Program-made: the position numbers and the translations under genes
In this document: in pieces, positions 1 to 8,804 of the stretch
Layout: each line of letters opens with the position of its first letter
Position numbering within the stretch: position 1 is the stretch's first letter
NCBI GenBank assembly: GCA_963777975.1
Contig: CAVZSO010000002.1
Span: 442,847-506,846, forward strand
Direction: 5' to 3'
DNA: 64,000 nucleotides
DNA from: CSP1-4 sp963777975
Lineage (GTDB): Bacteria > Chloroflexota > Limnocylindria > Limnocylindrales > CSP1-4
Notes under the pieces: model-generated
What the model was told of the DNA's origin: nothing
The model's input: only the letters and a program-made list of their open reading frames with translations
The model's database searches: none

Positions 1-50
1 CGCCTGTGCCGGTACGAGGCACTCGACCCGCGGGTCGTCCACGCTCGGGC

Positions 51-941
51 TCAGATCGTGGCGGCGAGGCGCCGCAGGTAGTCGAGGCTCTCGACCTGGT
101 CGATCATCGGCCCGGCCCCCGGGGCGGGCTCGGCAGACAGGGAGACGTCCTGCTCGAATACGTACCAGCCCCGGAATCCCTCGCCCTCGAGCGTACGGAT
201 GACGCCCTCGATGTCGACCCCGCCGGCCCCGAGCGGCGTGAAGAGCCCGTCGATGACCGCCTGTCGGAACGGCACCTCACCGGTCCGCACCTGCTCGGCC
301 CCGACGGGGTCGACGTCCTTGAGGTGGACGTGGAGCACTCGCTCGGGCGCCAGCCGGGCGATGGCGACGGGGTCCGTCCCGGCAAGGTAGAGGTGACCCG
401 TGTCGAGGCACAGCCCGACGTCCGACGCCTCTAGGAGCCGCTCGACGTCGCGTCCGTCCTCGATGGCCATGCTCCAATGCGGGTGGAGGGCGGTCTCGAG
501 CCCGGCATCCGAGACAAGGCCCTGGAGCCGCCGCAGGTTGGCGAGGAAGATGGGCCAGTCGGATTCGCTCATGTCGAAGGGCGTGTCATAGCCCGGGTTA
601 TGCGACGACGGACCGAGCACGAGCACGCTCGATCCGGTTGCCGCGAGCTGGCTCGCCGCGCGAGCCACGTACGCCAGCTCCGACTCGACCTGGTCGGGGC
701 GGTAGAGGAGGGCGGGCACGAAGCCACCGACGACGCTCAGGTCGTGGCTCGCGACATAGTCGCGCAGCTCGCCCGGGTCGGTCGGCAGGAATCCATCGGG
801 CCCGAGCTCCGTGGCGTGCAGCCCCGTCTCGGACATCTCGGTCAGGACCCGGTCTCGATCCATGAGGTAGCCCCAGCCAGGGGACTCGTCCACGCCCCAG
901 GTGATCGGCGCACCCGCGAGGCGGTCGAGCAGGTCGCTCAC
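51..941 (-). CDS. IolE/MocC-like sugar isomerase-dehydratase
   Basis: This is a 296-residue AP-endonuclease-2-fold TIM barrel of the sugar phosphate isomerase/epimerase family. The N-terminus has the pattern PITWGVDESPGWGY, close to inosose dehydratase IolE and rhizopine protein MocC. Metal-site segments expected in this family are visible: ALHPHW near the middle, CLDTGHLYLAG, and HVHLKDVDP towards the C-terminus. IolE converts scyllo-inosose to the diketo acid. The start is GTG at 941, chosen because AGGAGG lies three bases upstream. It is read divergently from the DegT aminotransferase operon and shares its 140-base control region. The inositol-type neighbours (IolB, four Gfo dehydrogenases) support the assignment. 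It could also be another keto-inositol or keto-sugar isomerase. Confidence 0.82.
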   Translation of the reverse strand: MSDLLDRLAGAPITWGVDESPGWGYLMDRDRVLTEMSETGLHATELGPDGFLPTDPGELRDYVASHDLSVVGGFVPALLYRPDQVESELAYVARAASQLAATGSSVLVLGPSSHNPGYDTPFDMSESDWPIFLANLRRLQGLVSDAGLETALHPHWSMAIEDGRDVERLLEASDVGLCLDTGHLYLAGTDPVAIARLAPERVLHVHLKDVDPVGAEQVRTGEVPFRQAVIDGLFTPLGAGGVDIEGVIRTLEGEGFRGWYVFEQDVSLSAEPAPGAGPMIDQVESLDYLRRLAATI

Positions 942-1017
942 GATCCTCCTCAGCTCTCGTGATGCCTCGCGGCGGAGGTCCTTGGAACGCCAGCGCTCGT
1001 CTCGCGGCGCCTACGCG

Positions 1018-1046
1018 TTGACGCTCATGGTATCGGCTGCTACGGT
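1018..1046 (+). promoter_or_regulatory. Candidate sigma-70-type promoter of the aminotransferase operon
   Basis: TTGACG at 1018-1023 is followed after 17 bases by TACGGT at 1041-1046, and TGC directly precedes the -10 (extended -10). Predicted transcription starts near 1053, about 30 bases before the ATG at 1083. This was read by eye only. The -10 matches the consensus at three of six positions, so the call leans on the -35, the spacing and the operator just downstream. Confidence 0.45.
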
Positions 1047-1048
1047 GC

Positions 1049-1066
1049 TGTGCAATCGCTTGCACA
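1049..1066. promoter_or_regulatory. LacI-family type operator palindrome
   Basis: TGTGCAATCGCTTGCACA is a perfect 18-base palindrome with a central CG. Its core TGCAATCGCTTGCA fits the general LacI-family operator form TGnAAnCGnTTnCA exactly. It sits just after the predicted -10 and before the GGGGAGG ribosome site of the DegT gene, so a bound protein would block transcription start. Sugar catabolic operons are common LacI-family targets. No LacI-family gene lies in this window. Confidence 0.6.
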
Positions 1067-1082
1067 GGAAGGGGAGGAACCC

Positions 1083-2324
1083 ATGCCCGGCCCCGGAGTG
1101 GAGCTGATCGGTGCCGAAGAGATCGCCGAAGTCCTCGACGTCCTGAACACCCGCTACCTGAGCCGATACGGTCCGTCCGACGACCCAGCGTTCGGCGCCA
1201 AGGTACGCCGTGTGGAGCAGGAGGTGGCCAGGCTGGCGGGCGTCCGCTATGGCCTCGGTCTCAGCGGCGGGGGATCGAGTGGCCTGTGGCTGGCGCTGCT
1301 GTCGCTCGGTGTCGGTCCCGGCGATGAGGTCATCGTGCCGGGCTTCACGTTCGTGGCCTCGATCTCGGCCATCGTCTATGCCCGTGCGGTGCCGGTGCTG
1401 GCGGAGATCGACCAGACCTTCAACCTCGATCCGGTCGACGTCGAAGCACGCATCACGCCCCGGACGCGAGCCATCATCGCCGTGCACATGCTCGGTGCCC
1501 CGGCGCGGCTGGCGGAGCTGAAGGCGGTCGCCGATCGGCACGGTGTGGCCCTCATCGAGGATTGTGCCCAGGCCTTCGGCGCCGCCTATCGTGGGCAGGG
1601 CGTCGGCGGCATCGGCACCATCGGCGTCTACAGCTTCAACGAGTACAAGACCATCACCTGTGGCGATGGCGGCATGATCGTGACCGATGACGAGGCGCTC
1701 TACACGCGCGCCTTCGCGATGCACGACCAAGGGCACGCCCCGGATCGCCTCGGATCGAAGTACGCGGAACGGCCGTTCCTCGGCATGAACTTCCGGATGA
1801 CCGAGCTGTCGGGTGCCGTCCTCCTGGCGCAGGTCCGAAAGCTCGATGCCATCCGATCGCACCTCCGGGCCAACAAGGCCATCGTCAAGTCGGTGCTGGC
1901 CGACCTGCCGGGCATCGAGTTCCGCGAGCTGGTCGATCCCGAGGGGGACATCGCGACCCACTGCGTGGTGGTGTTCCCTTCCGCGGCCATCGCCCAGGGT
2001 GTCGCCGCCGAGCTCGCCTCGATCACGCTCGACAAGTCCGGATGGCACGTCTACTCGAACATGGAGCACGTCCTCGAGCGGCGGACGGTGACCGGCAAGG
2101 GCTGCCCCTTCGACTGCCGCTGCTTCCACGAGGATGAGGTCGTCTATCGACGCGACATGCTGCCGCGCACCGATGACCTGCTGGCGCGCTCGATCAGCTT
2201 CGGCATCGGCGTCTCCGACGCGAACCTGGCCCCCTTCGGGCTCCGGATGCGCGACGACGCCGACGTCGCACGCGCTCGAGCGACCCAGTTCCGGGATGTC
2301 GCCAGCAGCTACCTGGCCGGCTGA
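1083..2324 (+). CDS. DegT/DnrJ/EryC1/StrS-family PLP aminotransferase
   Basis: A 413-residue fold-type I aminotransferase of the sugar/cyclitol family. SFNEYKTITCGDGG holds the likely PLP lysine at about residue 189, and EDCAQAFGA supplies the usual cofactor-binding aspartate region. Family members transfer an amino group between glutamate or glutamine and a keto-sugar or keto-cyclitol; scyllo-inosose aminotransferase belongs here. ATG 1083 is preferred over the in-frame upstream ATG at 1050 because GGGGAGG lies 6-12 bases before it and the upstream codons overlap the operator. It is first in an operon with four oxidoreductases. Given IolE- and IolB-like neighbours, the substrate may be an aminated or keto inositol, probably in the catabolic direction; this is inference. 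Confidence 0.85.
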   Translation: MPGPGVELIGAEEIAEVLDVLNTRYLSRYGPSDDPAFGAKVRRVEQEVARLAGVRYGLGLSGGGSSGLWLALLSLGVGPGDEVIVPGFTFVASISAIVYARAVPVLAEIDQTFNLDPVDVEARITPRTRAIIAVHMLGAPARLAELKAVADRHGVALIEDCAQAFGAAYRGQGVGGIGTIGVYSFNEYKTITCGDGGMIVTDDEALYTRAFAMHDQGHAPDRLGSKYAERPFLGMNFRMTELSGAVLLAQVRKLDAIRSHLRANKAIVKSVLADLPGIEFRELVDPEGDIATHCVVVFPSAAIAQGVAAELASITLDKSGWHVYSNMEHVLERRTVTGKGCPFDCRCFHEDEVVYRRDMLPRTDDLLARSISFGIGVSDANLAPFGLRMRDDADVARARATQFRDVASSYLAG

Positions 2325-2377
2325 GCCCGCGCGGTGCGAGCGCCAGATCGGCCTGGTGCCTTGAACCTGGCGACCTG

Positions 2378-3436
2378 ATGGCGGCGCCGCATCCGATCGG
2401 CGTCGGGCTCGTCGGCTACGGCCTGGCCGGCCGCTCGTTCCATGCGCCGTTCATCGCCCACGTCGAGGGGCTCCGGCTGTGCGCAGTGGCCACGACCGAT
2501 CACGACCGTCGGGCGCAGGCGATCGCCGAGCACCCCGGGGTCGACGTCGTGGACGGCATCGACGCCATGCTCGGCCGGGCCGACATCGACGTCGTCGTGG
2601 TCGCCACGCCGAACCGGCTCCACGCACCGATCGCGACCACGGCGTTGGCGAGCGGCCGGCACGTCGTCGTCGACAAGCCGATGGCCATGGACGTCGCCGA
2701 GGCGGAGCGCCTCGTCGAGGCCGCCGGCCGCGCTGGCCGCCTGCTGACCGTGTACCACAACCGCAGGTGGGACGGCGACTTCCTGACCATCCGCCGCCTG
2801 CTCGCGGAAGGCGAGCTTGGGCCCCTCGACAGCCTCGAGTCGCGCTTCGAGCGGGTCGCGCCCGTCGATACGAGCTGGCGGGAGTCTGCCGCGGAGGTGG
2901 GCGGGCCGCTGCGCGACCTCGGACCGCACCTCATCGACCAGGCGCTGCTCCTCTTCGGGCCGGCGCGTCGGGTCTGGGCGCAGCTCGCCCGACGCCGCGC
3001 CGCGACGGAGGTCGACGACTCCGTCTTCGTGGCCATCGATCACGTGGCCGGCGGCCAGTCGCGCCTGTCGATGTCGCTGATCGCCTCGCGCGTCGGCCCT
3101 CGGATCCGCCTGCGGGGCCTCGCGGCGGAGTACGTCAAGGAGGACCTCGACGCGCAGGAGGCCCAGCTGCTGGCCGGGATGCGCCCCGGCGACCCGGGCT
3201 TCGGCGACGAGCCGGAGGCGCGCTGGGGCCGACTCTATCGGCCGGACGGTTCGAGTCACCCGGTGCCGACGGAGCAGGGCCGGTATGTCACGTTCTACGA
3301 GCTCCTGCGCGACGCCGTGCGAGGTCAAGGCCCGGTGCCGGTCGAGCCCGTCGACTCGCTCCAGACGCTGCGGGTCATCGAGGCCGCCGAACGGGCAGCG
3401 GCGACGGGCACCGTCGAGGCGATGTCGGAGGGATAG
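2378..3436 (+). CDS. Gfo/Idh/MocA oxidoreductase (scyllo-inositol dehydrogenase-like)
   Basis: A 352-residue NAD(P)-dependent dehydrogenase. A Rossmann start GLVGYGLAGRSFHAPFI is followed by VDKPMA, which replaces the usual EKP and keeps the lysine at about residue 100. LGPHLIDQALLLFG supplies the histidine region of the catalytic C-terminal domain. The FHAPFI extension is typical of the YdgJ/IolW-like branch, known for scyllo-inositol dehydrogenases. It starts 53 bases after the aminotransferase and ends three bases before the next gene, consistent with one operon. The ribosome site is weak. The exact substrate cannot be read from sequence. Confidence 0.85.
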   Translation: MAAPHPIGVGLVGYGLAGRSFHAPFIAHVEGLRLCAVATTDHDRRAQAIAEHPGVDVVDGIDAMLGRADIDVVVVATPNRLHAPIATTALASGRHVVVDKPMAMDVAEAERLVEAAGRAGRLLTVYHNRRWDGDFLTIRRLLAEGELGPLDSLESRFERVAPVDTSWRESAAEVGGPLRDLGPHLIDQALLLFGPARRVWAQLARRRAATEVDDSVFVAIDHVAGGQSRLSMSLIASRVGPRIRLRGLAAEYVKEDLDAQEAQLLAGMRPGDPGFGDEPEARWGRLYRPDGSSHPVPTEQGRYVTFYELLRDAVRGQGPVPVEPVDSLQTLRVIEAAERAAATGTVEAMSEG

Positions 3437-3438
3437 GC

Positions 3439-4465
3439 ATGGCAGCCACATCGATCGGGATCGGGTTGGTCGGCGCGGGTCGCATGGGCGCCATCCTGGC
3501 GCGGGCCATCGCGCGCGACGTTCCCGGTGCTCGCCTGGTCGCCATCGCCGATCGCGACCCCGGGAGCGGCTCAGCGGTTGGCCGATGAGCTTGGCGTCGA
3601 TGCCGTCTTCGACTCCGTCGACGAGCTGGTGACCCGACCCGATGTAACGGCTTGTGTCGTCGCCGTCTCGTCCGCGCAGCACCTCGACGTGATCCGGCGG
3701 GCCGCCGCCGCCGGCCGCGAGATCTACTGCGAGAAGCCCCTCGCGCTGACGGTGGAGCAGACGGAGGCAGCCATGACGGCCGCGACGGCGTCCGGCGTGC
3801 GCCTGCAGGTCGGCTTCATGCGTCGATTCGACCCGGCGTATCGACGAGCTCGGAATCGCTTGCTGGCAGGTGAGATCGGACGGCCGATCATGTTCACCAG
3901 CCTCCAGTTCGACCCCGGACCACCCCCGCTCGCGTTCGCCGATCCGACCGTCAGTGGCGGGATCCACGTCGATATGGGCATCCACGACTACGACCTCGCC
4001 AGATGGCTGATGGACGACGAGGTGGTCGCCGTCCATGCCTGGGGATCCGCCGTCGCCTATCCCGACCTGGCGACCGTCGGCGACGTCGATAGTGCCGTCG
4101 TCAGTCTCCGGTACGCGGGCGGCGGCACCGGGTCGGTCCTGCTTGCCCGCAGCTCGCTGAGCGAGGACGTCCGGACGGAGATCGTCGGCGAGCGCGGCAC
4201 GATCGCGATCGGGGATCGGCCGCCGCGACCGCGAGGCAGCGCCGCGATGGGCGACGGGGCTGCAGACGCACCGGCGGGCTGGGGTACCGGAGCACTTCGC
4301 TTCCAACGCGCCTATGTCGCGGAGCTGCGGGCGTTCATCCGGTCCATCGTCGACGACTCGCCCGTGCCGGTCGGTGGGCTCGAGGCCCTGGCTGCCCTGC
4401 GGATCGCCCTGGCGGCCGAGCGCTCGATGCGCGAGGGACGGCCGGTGGCCGTCGCCGACGGATGA
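3439..4465 (+). CDS. Gfo/Idh/MocA oxidoreductase, IolG-like (frame broken)
   Basis: The N-terminal 41 residues (GLVGAGRMGAILARAIA, a dinucleotide-binding loop) are in one frame and the rest in the next. Removing one C from the CCCC run at 3558-3561 restores ADRDPGAAQRLADELGVDAV and a protein of about 341 residues. The second frame carries the EKP motif (YCEKPLALT), GFMRRFDPAYRRAR and VDMGIHDYDLARWL, all strongly like inositol 2-dehydrogenase IolG, which oxidises myo-inositol to scyllo-inosose. ATG 3439 follows the previous stop by two bases. The stop overlaps the next start as ATGA. The break is more likely a sequencing error than a real lesion because the downstream frame is fully conserved. 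Confidence 0.82.
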
Positions 4466-5571
4466 CCGGCGAGCTGCGCGTCGGCATCCTCGGCGCCGGT
4501 TGGATCTCGCGTGCCCACGCGCACGCGATCGCGACGATCGGGCACATGGCGCCTCTCGCGCGCCCGGTCCGCGTGGTCGCCATGGCGGCCAGGGATCGCG
4601 ATCGTGGCCAGGCCCTGGCGGGAGGCCTTGGCATCGAACGCTTCACGACCGACTGGCGGGCGGTGGTCGACGATCCCGAGGTCGATATCGTGGCCAACCT
4701 CCTCGGCGCTTCGGCGCACGTCGAGGGCACCGAGGCGGCCCTTGCGCTCGGCAAGCCGGTCCTCTGCGAGAAACCGCTCGGGGCCGACCGCTTCGAGGCG
4801 CATCGGTTGATGGTCGCCGCGGCTCGCGCGGGCGTGCCCGCCGTGTGCGGCTTCAACTACCGGTACGTGCCGGCGATGCGCCTGGCACGCGAGATCATCG
4901 AGCGCGGCGAGCTCGGCGAGGTCCTCCACGTGCGCGCCGAGTACCTCCAGGACCATGCCGCGGGCGAGACCCCACTGCGACCGCACAATGGGTCGCGCGC
5001 CGTGACCGACTACGCCCACATCGTCGACTTCCTGCGCTACCTTGGCTGCGAGGTGGAGGCCGTCCAGGCCACGACCGCCAAGCTGACGTCGTTCGGGCCC
5101 GACGTCGAGGACGCCTACGTGGCGGCCGTCGACCTGCGCGGCGGCGGCATCGCCTCGCTCGAGGTCTCGCGCGTCGCCTGGGGCTGGAAGGGCCGCCAGC
5201 GCGTCGAATTCAACGGCCGGCGTGGCTCGCTGTGGTGGGACATGGAGGACCTCAACCGGTTGCACGTGTTCTACAGCGCCGACGAGGCCGATCGGACGGG
5301 CGGCTTCCGCGACATCCTCGTGACCCAACCCGACCATCCGTTCCTCGACCTGTGGTGGCCGCCCGGCCACACCATCGGCTGGGAGCACACCTTCGTGCAC
5401 GAATGGCGCGACTTCCTGTCCGCCGTCATCGACGGCCGGCCCGTCTCGAAGGAGCAGGCGACGTTCGAGGACGGCTACCAGGCGGCGGTGGTCTGCGACG
5501 CCATCCTCACCTCGGCGCGGGAGGGTCGCCGGATCCGCGTCGACGAGATGCTGGTGGAGCCAGGGGCATGA
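4462..5571 (+). CDS. Gfo/Idh/MocA-family oxidoreductase
   Basis: A 369-residue protein with the nucleotide loop GILGAGWISRAHAHAI, the catalytic-lysine motif CEKPLGA and a C-terminal oxidoreductase domain. It is translationally coupled to the previous gene through an ATGA overlap and to the next gene through another ATGA overlap at 5568-5571. VTDYAHIVDFLRYLG corresponds to the usual GxHxxD catalytic stretch, with H before IVD. It is intact, unlike its upstream neighbour. Substrate is unknown; a keto- or amino-cyclitol is plausible from context. Confidence 0.8.
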   Translation: MTGELRVGILGAGWISRAHAHAIATIGHMAPLARPVRVVAMAARDRDRGQALAGGLGIERFTTDWRAVVDDPEVDIVANLLGASAHVEGTEAALALGKPVLCEKPLGADRFEAHRLMVAAARAGVPAVCGFNYRYVPAMRLAREIIERGELGEVLHVRAEYLQDHAAGETPLRPHNGSRAVTDYAHIVDFLRYLGCEVEAVQATTAKLTSFGPDVEDAYVAAVDLRGGGIASLEVSRVAWGWKGRQRVEFNGRRGSLWWDMEDLNRLHVFYSADEADRTGGFRDILVTQPDHPFLDLWWPPGHTIGWEHTFVHEWRDFLSAVIDGRPVSKEQATFEDGYQAAVVCDAILTSAREGRRIRVDEMLVEPGA

Positions 5572-6935
5572 ACGTGGATGATCCGGCGGTCGTGCGCGTC
5601 GCGATGGTCGGTGCCGGCACGATGGCCCGCGTGCACAGCGCGGCGCTCTCGAACGTCGTCGCCCTCTATCCCGGTCTCGGTCTCCATCCGCGTCTGGCCG
5701 TCGTCGCCGACGTCGACCGATCGCTGGCGTCCGACCTGGCCGGCCGCTTCGGGTACGGGCGCGTGGAGGAGGACTGGCGTCGTGTCCTGACCGACGACGT
5801 CGACCTCGTCGTCGCCTGCTTGCCGCCCGTGCTGAACCGGGAGGTCGTGTTGGCCGCGGCGGCTGCCGGCAAGCACGTCGTCTGCGAGAAGCCACTGGCC
5901 GAGTCGGCCGCGGTCGCCGTCGAGCTGCTGCAGGCGTGTCGCGACGCCGGCGTCTTCCATGGTCTCGGCGCCGGCTACCGCTGGACGCCCGCCCTGCGCG
6001 CCATCCGAGAGCTCGTCACGAGCGGGGAGCTGGGCGAGATCCGCAGCCTGCGCGCCTCCTTCATGCTCGACTACGCCGCCGACCCCGATGTCCCCCTGCT
6101 CTGGCGCTTTCGGCGGTCGCTGGCCGGCGGCGGCATCGCCATCGACACCGGCTACCACCTCGTGGACTGCGCCCGCTTCCTGGTCGGTGAGATCGATTCC
6201 ATCCAGGGCCTCACGACCCACGTCATCACGGAGCGCCGGATACCGAGCAGCGGCGCCATCGGCAACCGCGGCACGGGTGGGCGTGGCGCGACCGAGGCGT
6301 TGGGCGCCGTGGACGTCGAAGACGCCGCCGCGGCCTTGGTCTGGTTCGCCAGCGGCGCGTATGGCATCCTCGAGACGAGCCGGGTGGCGATCGGCAAGCG
6401 CATCTCCCTGCAGGTCGAGCTCTTCGGGTCGCGCGGCTCGGCGGACTGGGACCTCGAGCGTCCCGACGAGTTCCGCGTCTGCCTGCCCGGCGATGCGGCC
6501 ACCTTCGGCTACCGCCGCGTGCTGGTCAGCCCCGCGCATCCTGGCGCGACCGAGTTGCTCATCGGCGGCACGGACGGCACGTCCATCGGCTGGCTCGGCC
6601 AGGAGTGCGCGATGTGGGCCGAGTTCCTGAGCGCCATGGCCGAAGGTCGTCCCGGCCAGGCGGACTTCGTCGACGGCGTGATCGCGAATGCGGTCATCGA
6701 CGCGCTCTACTCGTCGGCTGCGAGCGGTGCCCGGACGCGGGTGGTGGTGCCAGATGCGGTCTCCGCTCAAACCGGGCCGGCCGTCCGGCAGGTAACGCCT
6801 GTGACGCGGCGCATCGACGCCGATCGACCTCGCGGACGCGCCCGCGCCCGGCATCGCGCGCGGCCTGCCGTCAGCAGGCCATCGCGTGGTCCGATCACGC
6901 TCGGGCGCTGCGATCTCCCAGCAACGGACGCATGA
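5568..6935 (+). CDS. Gfo/Idh/MocA-family oxidoreductase with unusual C-terminal tail
   Basis: A 455-residue protein, fourth dehydrogenase of the operon, starting in an ATGA overlap. It shows VAMVGAGTMARVHSAAL, the motif CEKPLAES and GGGIAIDTGYHLVDCARFL, so the catalytic EKP and GxHxxD regions are both present. Family members are usually 340-400 residues. The last 45 or so residues are arginine- and proline-rich, look non-domain-like, and the final 41 bases overlap the 3' end of the convergent isomerase gene. A lost frame or stop near 6780 is a likely cause, so the true C-terminus is uncertain. Confidence 0.78.
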   Translation: MNVDDPAVVRVAMVGAGTMARVHSAALSNVVALYPGLGLHPRLAVVADVDRSLASDLAGRFGYGRVEEDWRRVLTDDVDLVVACLPPVLNREVVLAAAAAGKHVVCEKPLAESAAVAVELLQACRDAGVFHGLGAGYRWTPALRAIRELVTSGELGEIRSLRASFMLDYAADPDVPLLWRFRRSLAGGGIAIDTGYHLVDCARFLVGEIDSIQGLTTHVITERRIPSSGAIGNRGTGGRGATEALGAVDVEDAAAALVWFASGAYGILETSRVAIGKRISLQVELFGSRGSADWDLERPDEFRVCLPGDAATFGYRRVLVSPAHPGATELLIGGTDGTSIGWLGQECAMWAEFLSAMAEGRPGQADFVDGVIANAVIDALYSSAASGARTRVVVPDAVSAQTGPAVRQVTPVTRRIDADRPRGRARARHRARPAVSRPSRGPITLGRCDLPATDA

Positions 6936-7858
6936 AGCGGGCCGCGAGCTCGACGCCCTCCTGTGGCGTCACGCTGGCGTCTTCGTTCTCGATCGAGACG
7001 ACGTCGTCATAGCCGACGCGCTCGAGTGCGTCGAGGAACCTCGACCAGTAGTCGGCGCCGTGGACGCTGCCGACCGTCCGAAAGACCCACGCCCGACGAG
7101 CCGGATCGTCGAACGGTCGCTGGTCGAGGACTCCGGCCAGCGCGACCTCATCGGCCACGATCTCCGTGTCCTTGAGGTGCACGTGATAGACGGCCGGCCC
7201 GAGGGCGTCGATGACCGCGATGGGGTCCATCTGCTGCCAGAAGAGGTGTGACGGGTCAACGTTGGCCCCGATGATCGGCCCGACCGCCTCGCGCAGCCGG
7301 CGCAACGTGGTGACGTTGTAGACGAGGTGGAGCGGATGCAGTTCGAAGGCCAGCCGGTCAACGCCGTTAGAACGCGCGTAGGCGGCGAGATCCTGCCAGA
7401 GCTCGATCGCGGCGGCCCATTGCCGCTCCAGGAGCGCCATCGATTCGGCTGGCCAGGGATACCAGGTGAAGTTGACGGCGGTCGACGCTGGGCCGTCGCC
7501 AGGGTTGCCCGACATCGTGACGAGCTTCCGGATACCCAATTCGCCGGCCAGGCGGATCGTCGAGCGGATGAGCTCGACGTGTCGCTCGCCGTGCACTGGA
7601 TGGAGCGGCCACGCCGAGCAGTTGAGGGCGGCGATGCGGAGTCCACGGCTGGTGAACGCTTCGGCGAACGCGGCCCGCCGGATCGAGTCGGCGAGCAGGT
7701 CCTGGATCACGCAGGTGAGGTGCCGACGACTGCCCGCCGGTGGCGATCTCGATGCCTGTCGCGCCGACGCGCGCGGCCAGGTCGAGGGCGGCCTCGAACG
7801 AGAGCTCCTTGACGGAGTCCGTGTACACGCCGAGCTCGAGGCCCCGACTCGCCACCAC
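6895..7858 (-). CDS. Sugar phosphate isomerase/epimerase, TIM barrel (frame broken)
   Basis: About 320 residues in two frames. The first (MVASRGLELGVYTDSVKEL, then AARVGATGIEIATGG) switches near 7715 to a second frame with LRIAALNCSAWPLHP, FELHPLHLVYN, GANVDPSHLFWQQ and YHVHLKDTEIV. These histidine-, glutamate- and aspartate-rich segments match the metal-binding barrel of xylose isomerase-like (IolE/IolI/IolH) proteins. GTG 7858 is taken as start, nine bases after the IolB stop, so the two are likely co-transcribed. A 3-keto or inosose epimerase or isomerase role is plausible; the exact reaction is unknown. Confidence 0.75.
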
Positions 7859-7867
7859 GCCTCGCCC

Positions 7868-8794
7868 TCAGCGGCCGACGAGCGGGATCCGCGGATCCGG
7901 CGCCGTGCTCGGCCCACGTGCCCCGGACCCAGTCGAGGTCGGGATCGAAGGAACAGGCCATCGTGCGCCGGTCGCCCGCCAGCGCGTTCAGATAGTAGGC
8001 ATCGTCGCCATGCGCGGCCACGAAGGGGTGGTAGCCGTCGGTGACGATGACGCAGTCTTCGTCGTGGACCTCGAGCAGGCAGTCGCGCGATCGATCCGGC
8101 CGATAGACGCGCTGGAGACCCCAGGCTCGTGGACGCCGAAATCGGTAGTAGTAGATCTCTTCGAGCACAGCCTCAGTCTGGCATGTCGTCGACGTCGTGC
8201 TTGTGGGGTGGCCAGGACGACCAGTTGCCCGACGGGGTCAGCACCTCCACCACCTCGAGGCGGTCCGCCGGCGACTCCGGCGCGATGATCTTGTTGATCT
8301 GGCGGGTCGCGTTGCCGGCGCCGCGGATCTCGATCTCGATGTCGTCCGGCGAGACGACGAACGGGGCGGTGGCAGCGACGCGGGATCCTGAGCGCGGCGC
8401 TTCCGCGATCGCGACGACGACACGTGCGTCGGTTCCCGAGGCGGCCGGCCGTCCGGTGACCCTGGCCGACGTCCCGGCGGGCGTATAGACGGCCCACGGC
8501 AAGGCGTCGAAGGGTGAGCCTCGGCCAGGCAGGTCGATGCCTCCGGTGGGCCGATCCGAACTCGATGCCTACACCGCCGCCGCTGATAGGGACGATGACC
8601 GCTTCCTGGGCATCGGTGCCGACCTCGATGCTCTCGCCGTGGGCCAGCCGCACGACTCGGAACGAGAGGTAGCGCCAGCCGGCGCTCCGTGGGGTGATCG
8701 CGATCGCCACTCCGTCCGAGCCTGACCGGACTCGCAGGTCGGAGCACGACAGGGTGTTCGGCAGCGCCGTGGCATGGATGATCGGCTCGGGCAC
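7868..8794 (-). CDS. iolB: 5-deoxy-glucuronate isomerase (frame broken)
   Basis: Rebuilt from four frame segments. N-terminal part: RSGSDGVAIAITPRSAGWRY to GGGVGIEFG. Middle: LPWAVYTPAGTSARVTG to PSGNWSSWPPHKHD, the metal-binding cupin signature of IolB. Then LEEIYYYRFRRPRAWGLQRV with VIVTDGYHPFVAAHGDDAYY. The last segment is DPRIPLVGR and a stop at 7868. Breaks lie near 8550, 8175 and 7905; each is repaired by one base. IolB converts 5-deoxy-D-glucuronate to 5-deoxy-keto-gluconate in the cytoplasmic myo-inositol pathway. The gene lies ten bases after the transaldolase-like gene. No iolC, iolD or iolA is in the window. Family identification is firm; intactness in the organism is inferred. Confidence 0.85.
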
Positions 8795-8804
8795 GTCGGG
8801 CGGT

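Noticed and set aside
3558..3561. Programmed frameshift in the IolG-like gene
   Set aside because: No slippery heptamer or following hairpin; similar breaks occur in many genes, so a sequence error is simpler.
2309..4306. Long open frame on the minus strand opposite two dehydrogenase genes
   Set aside because: It is the antisense shadow of GC-rich coding DNA. The plus strand has clear Rossmann and EKP motifs; the minus translation is Arg/Asp/His-rich with no domain.
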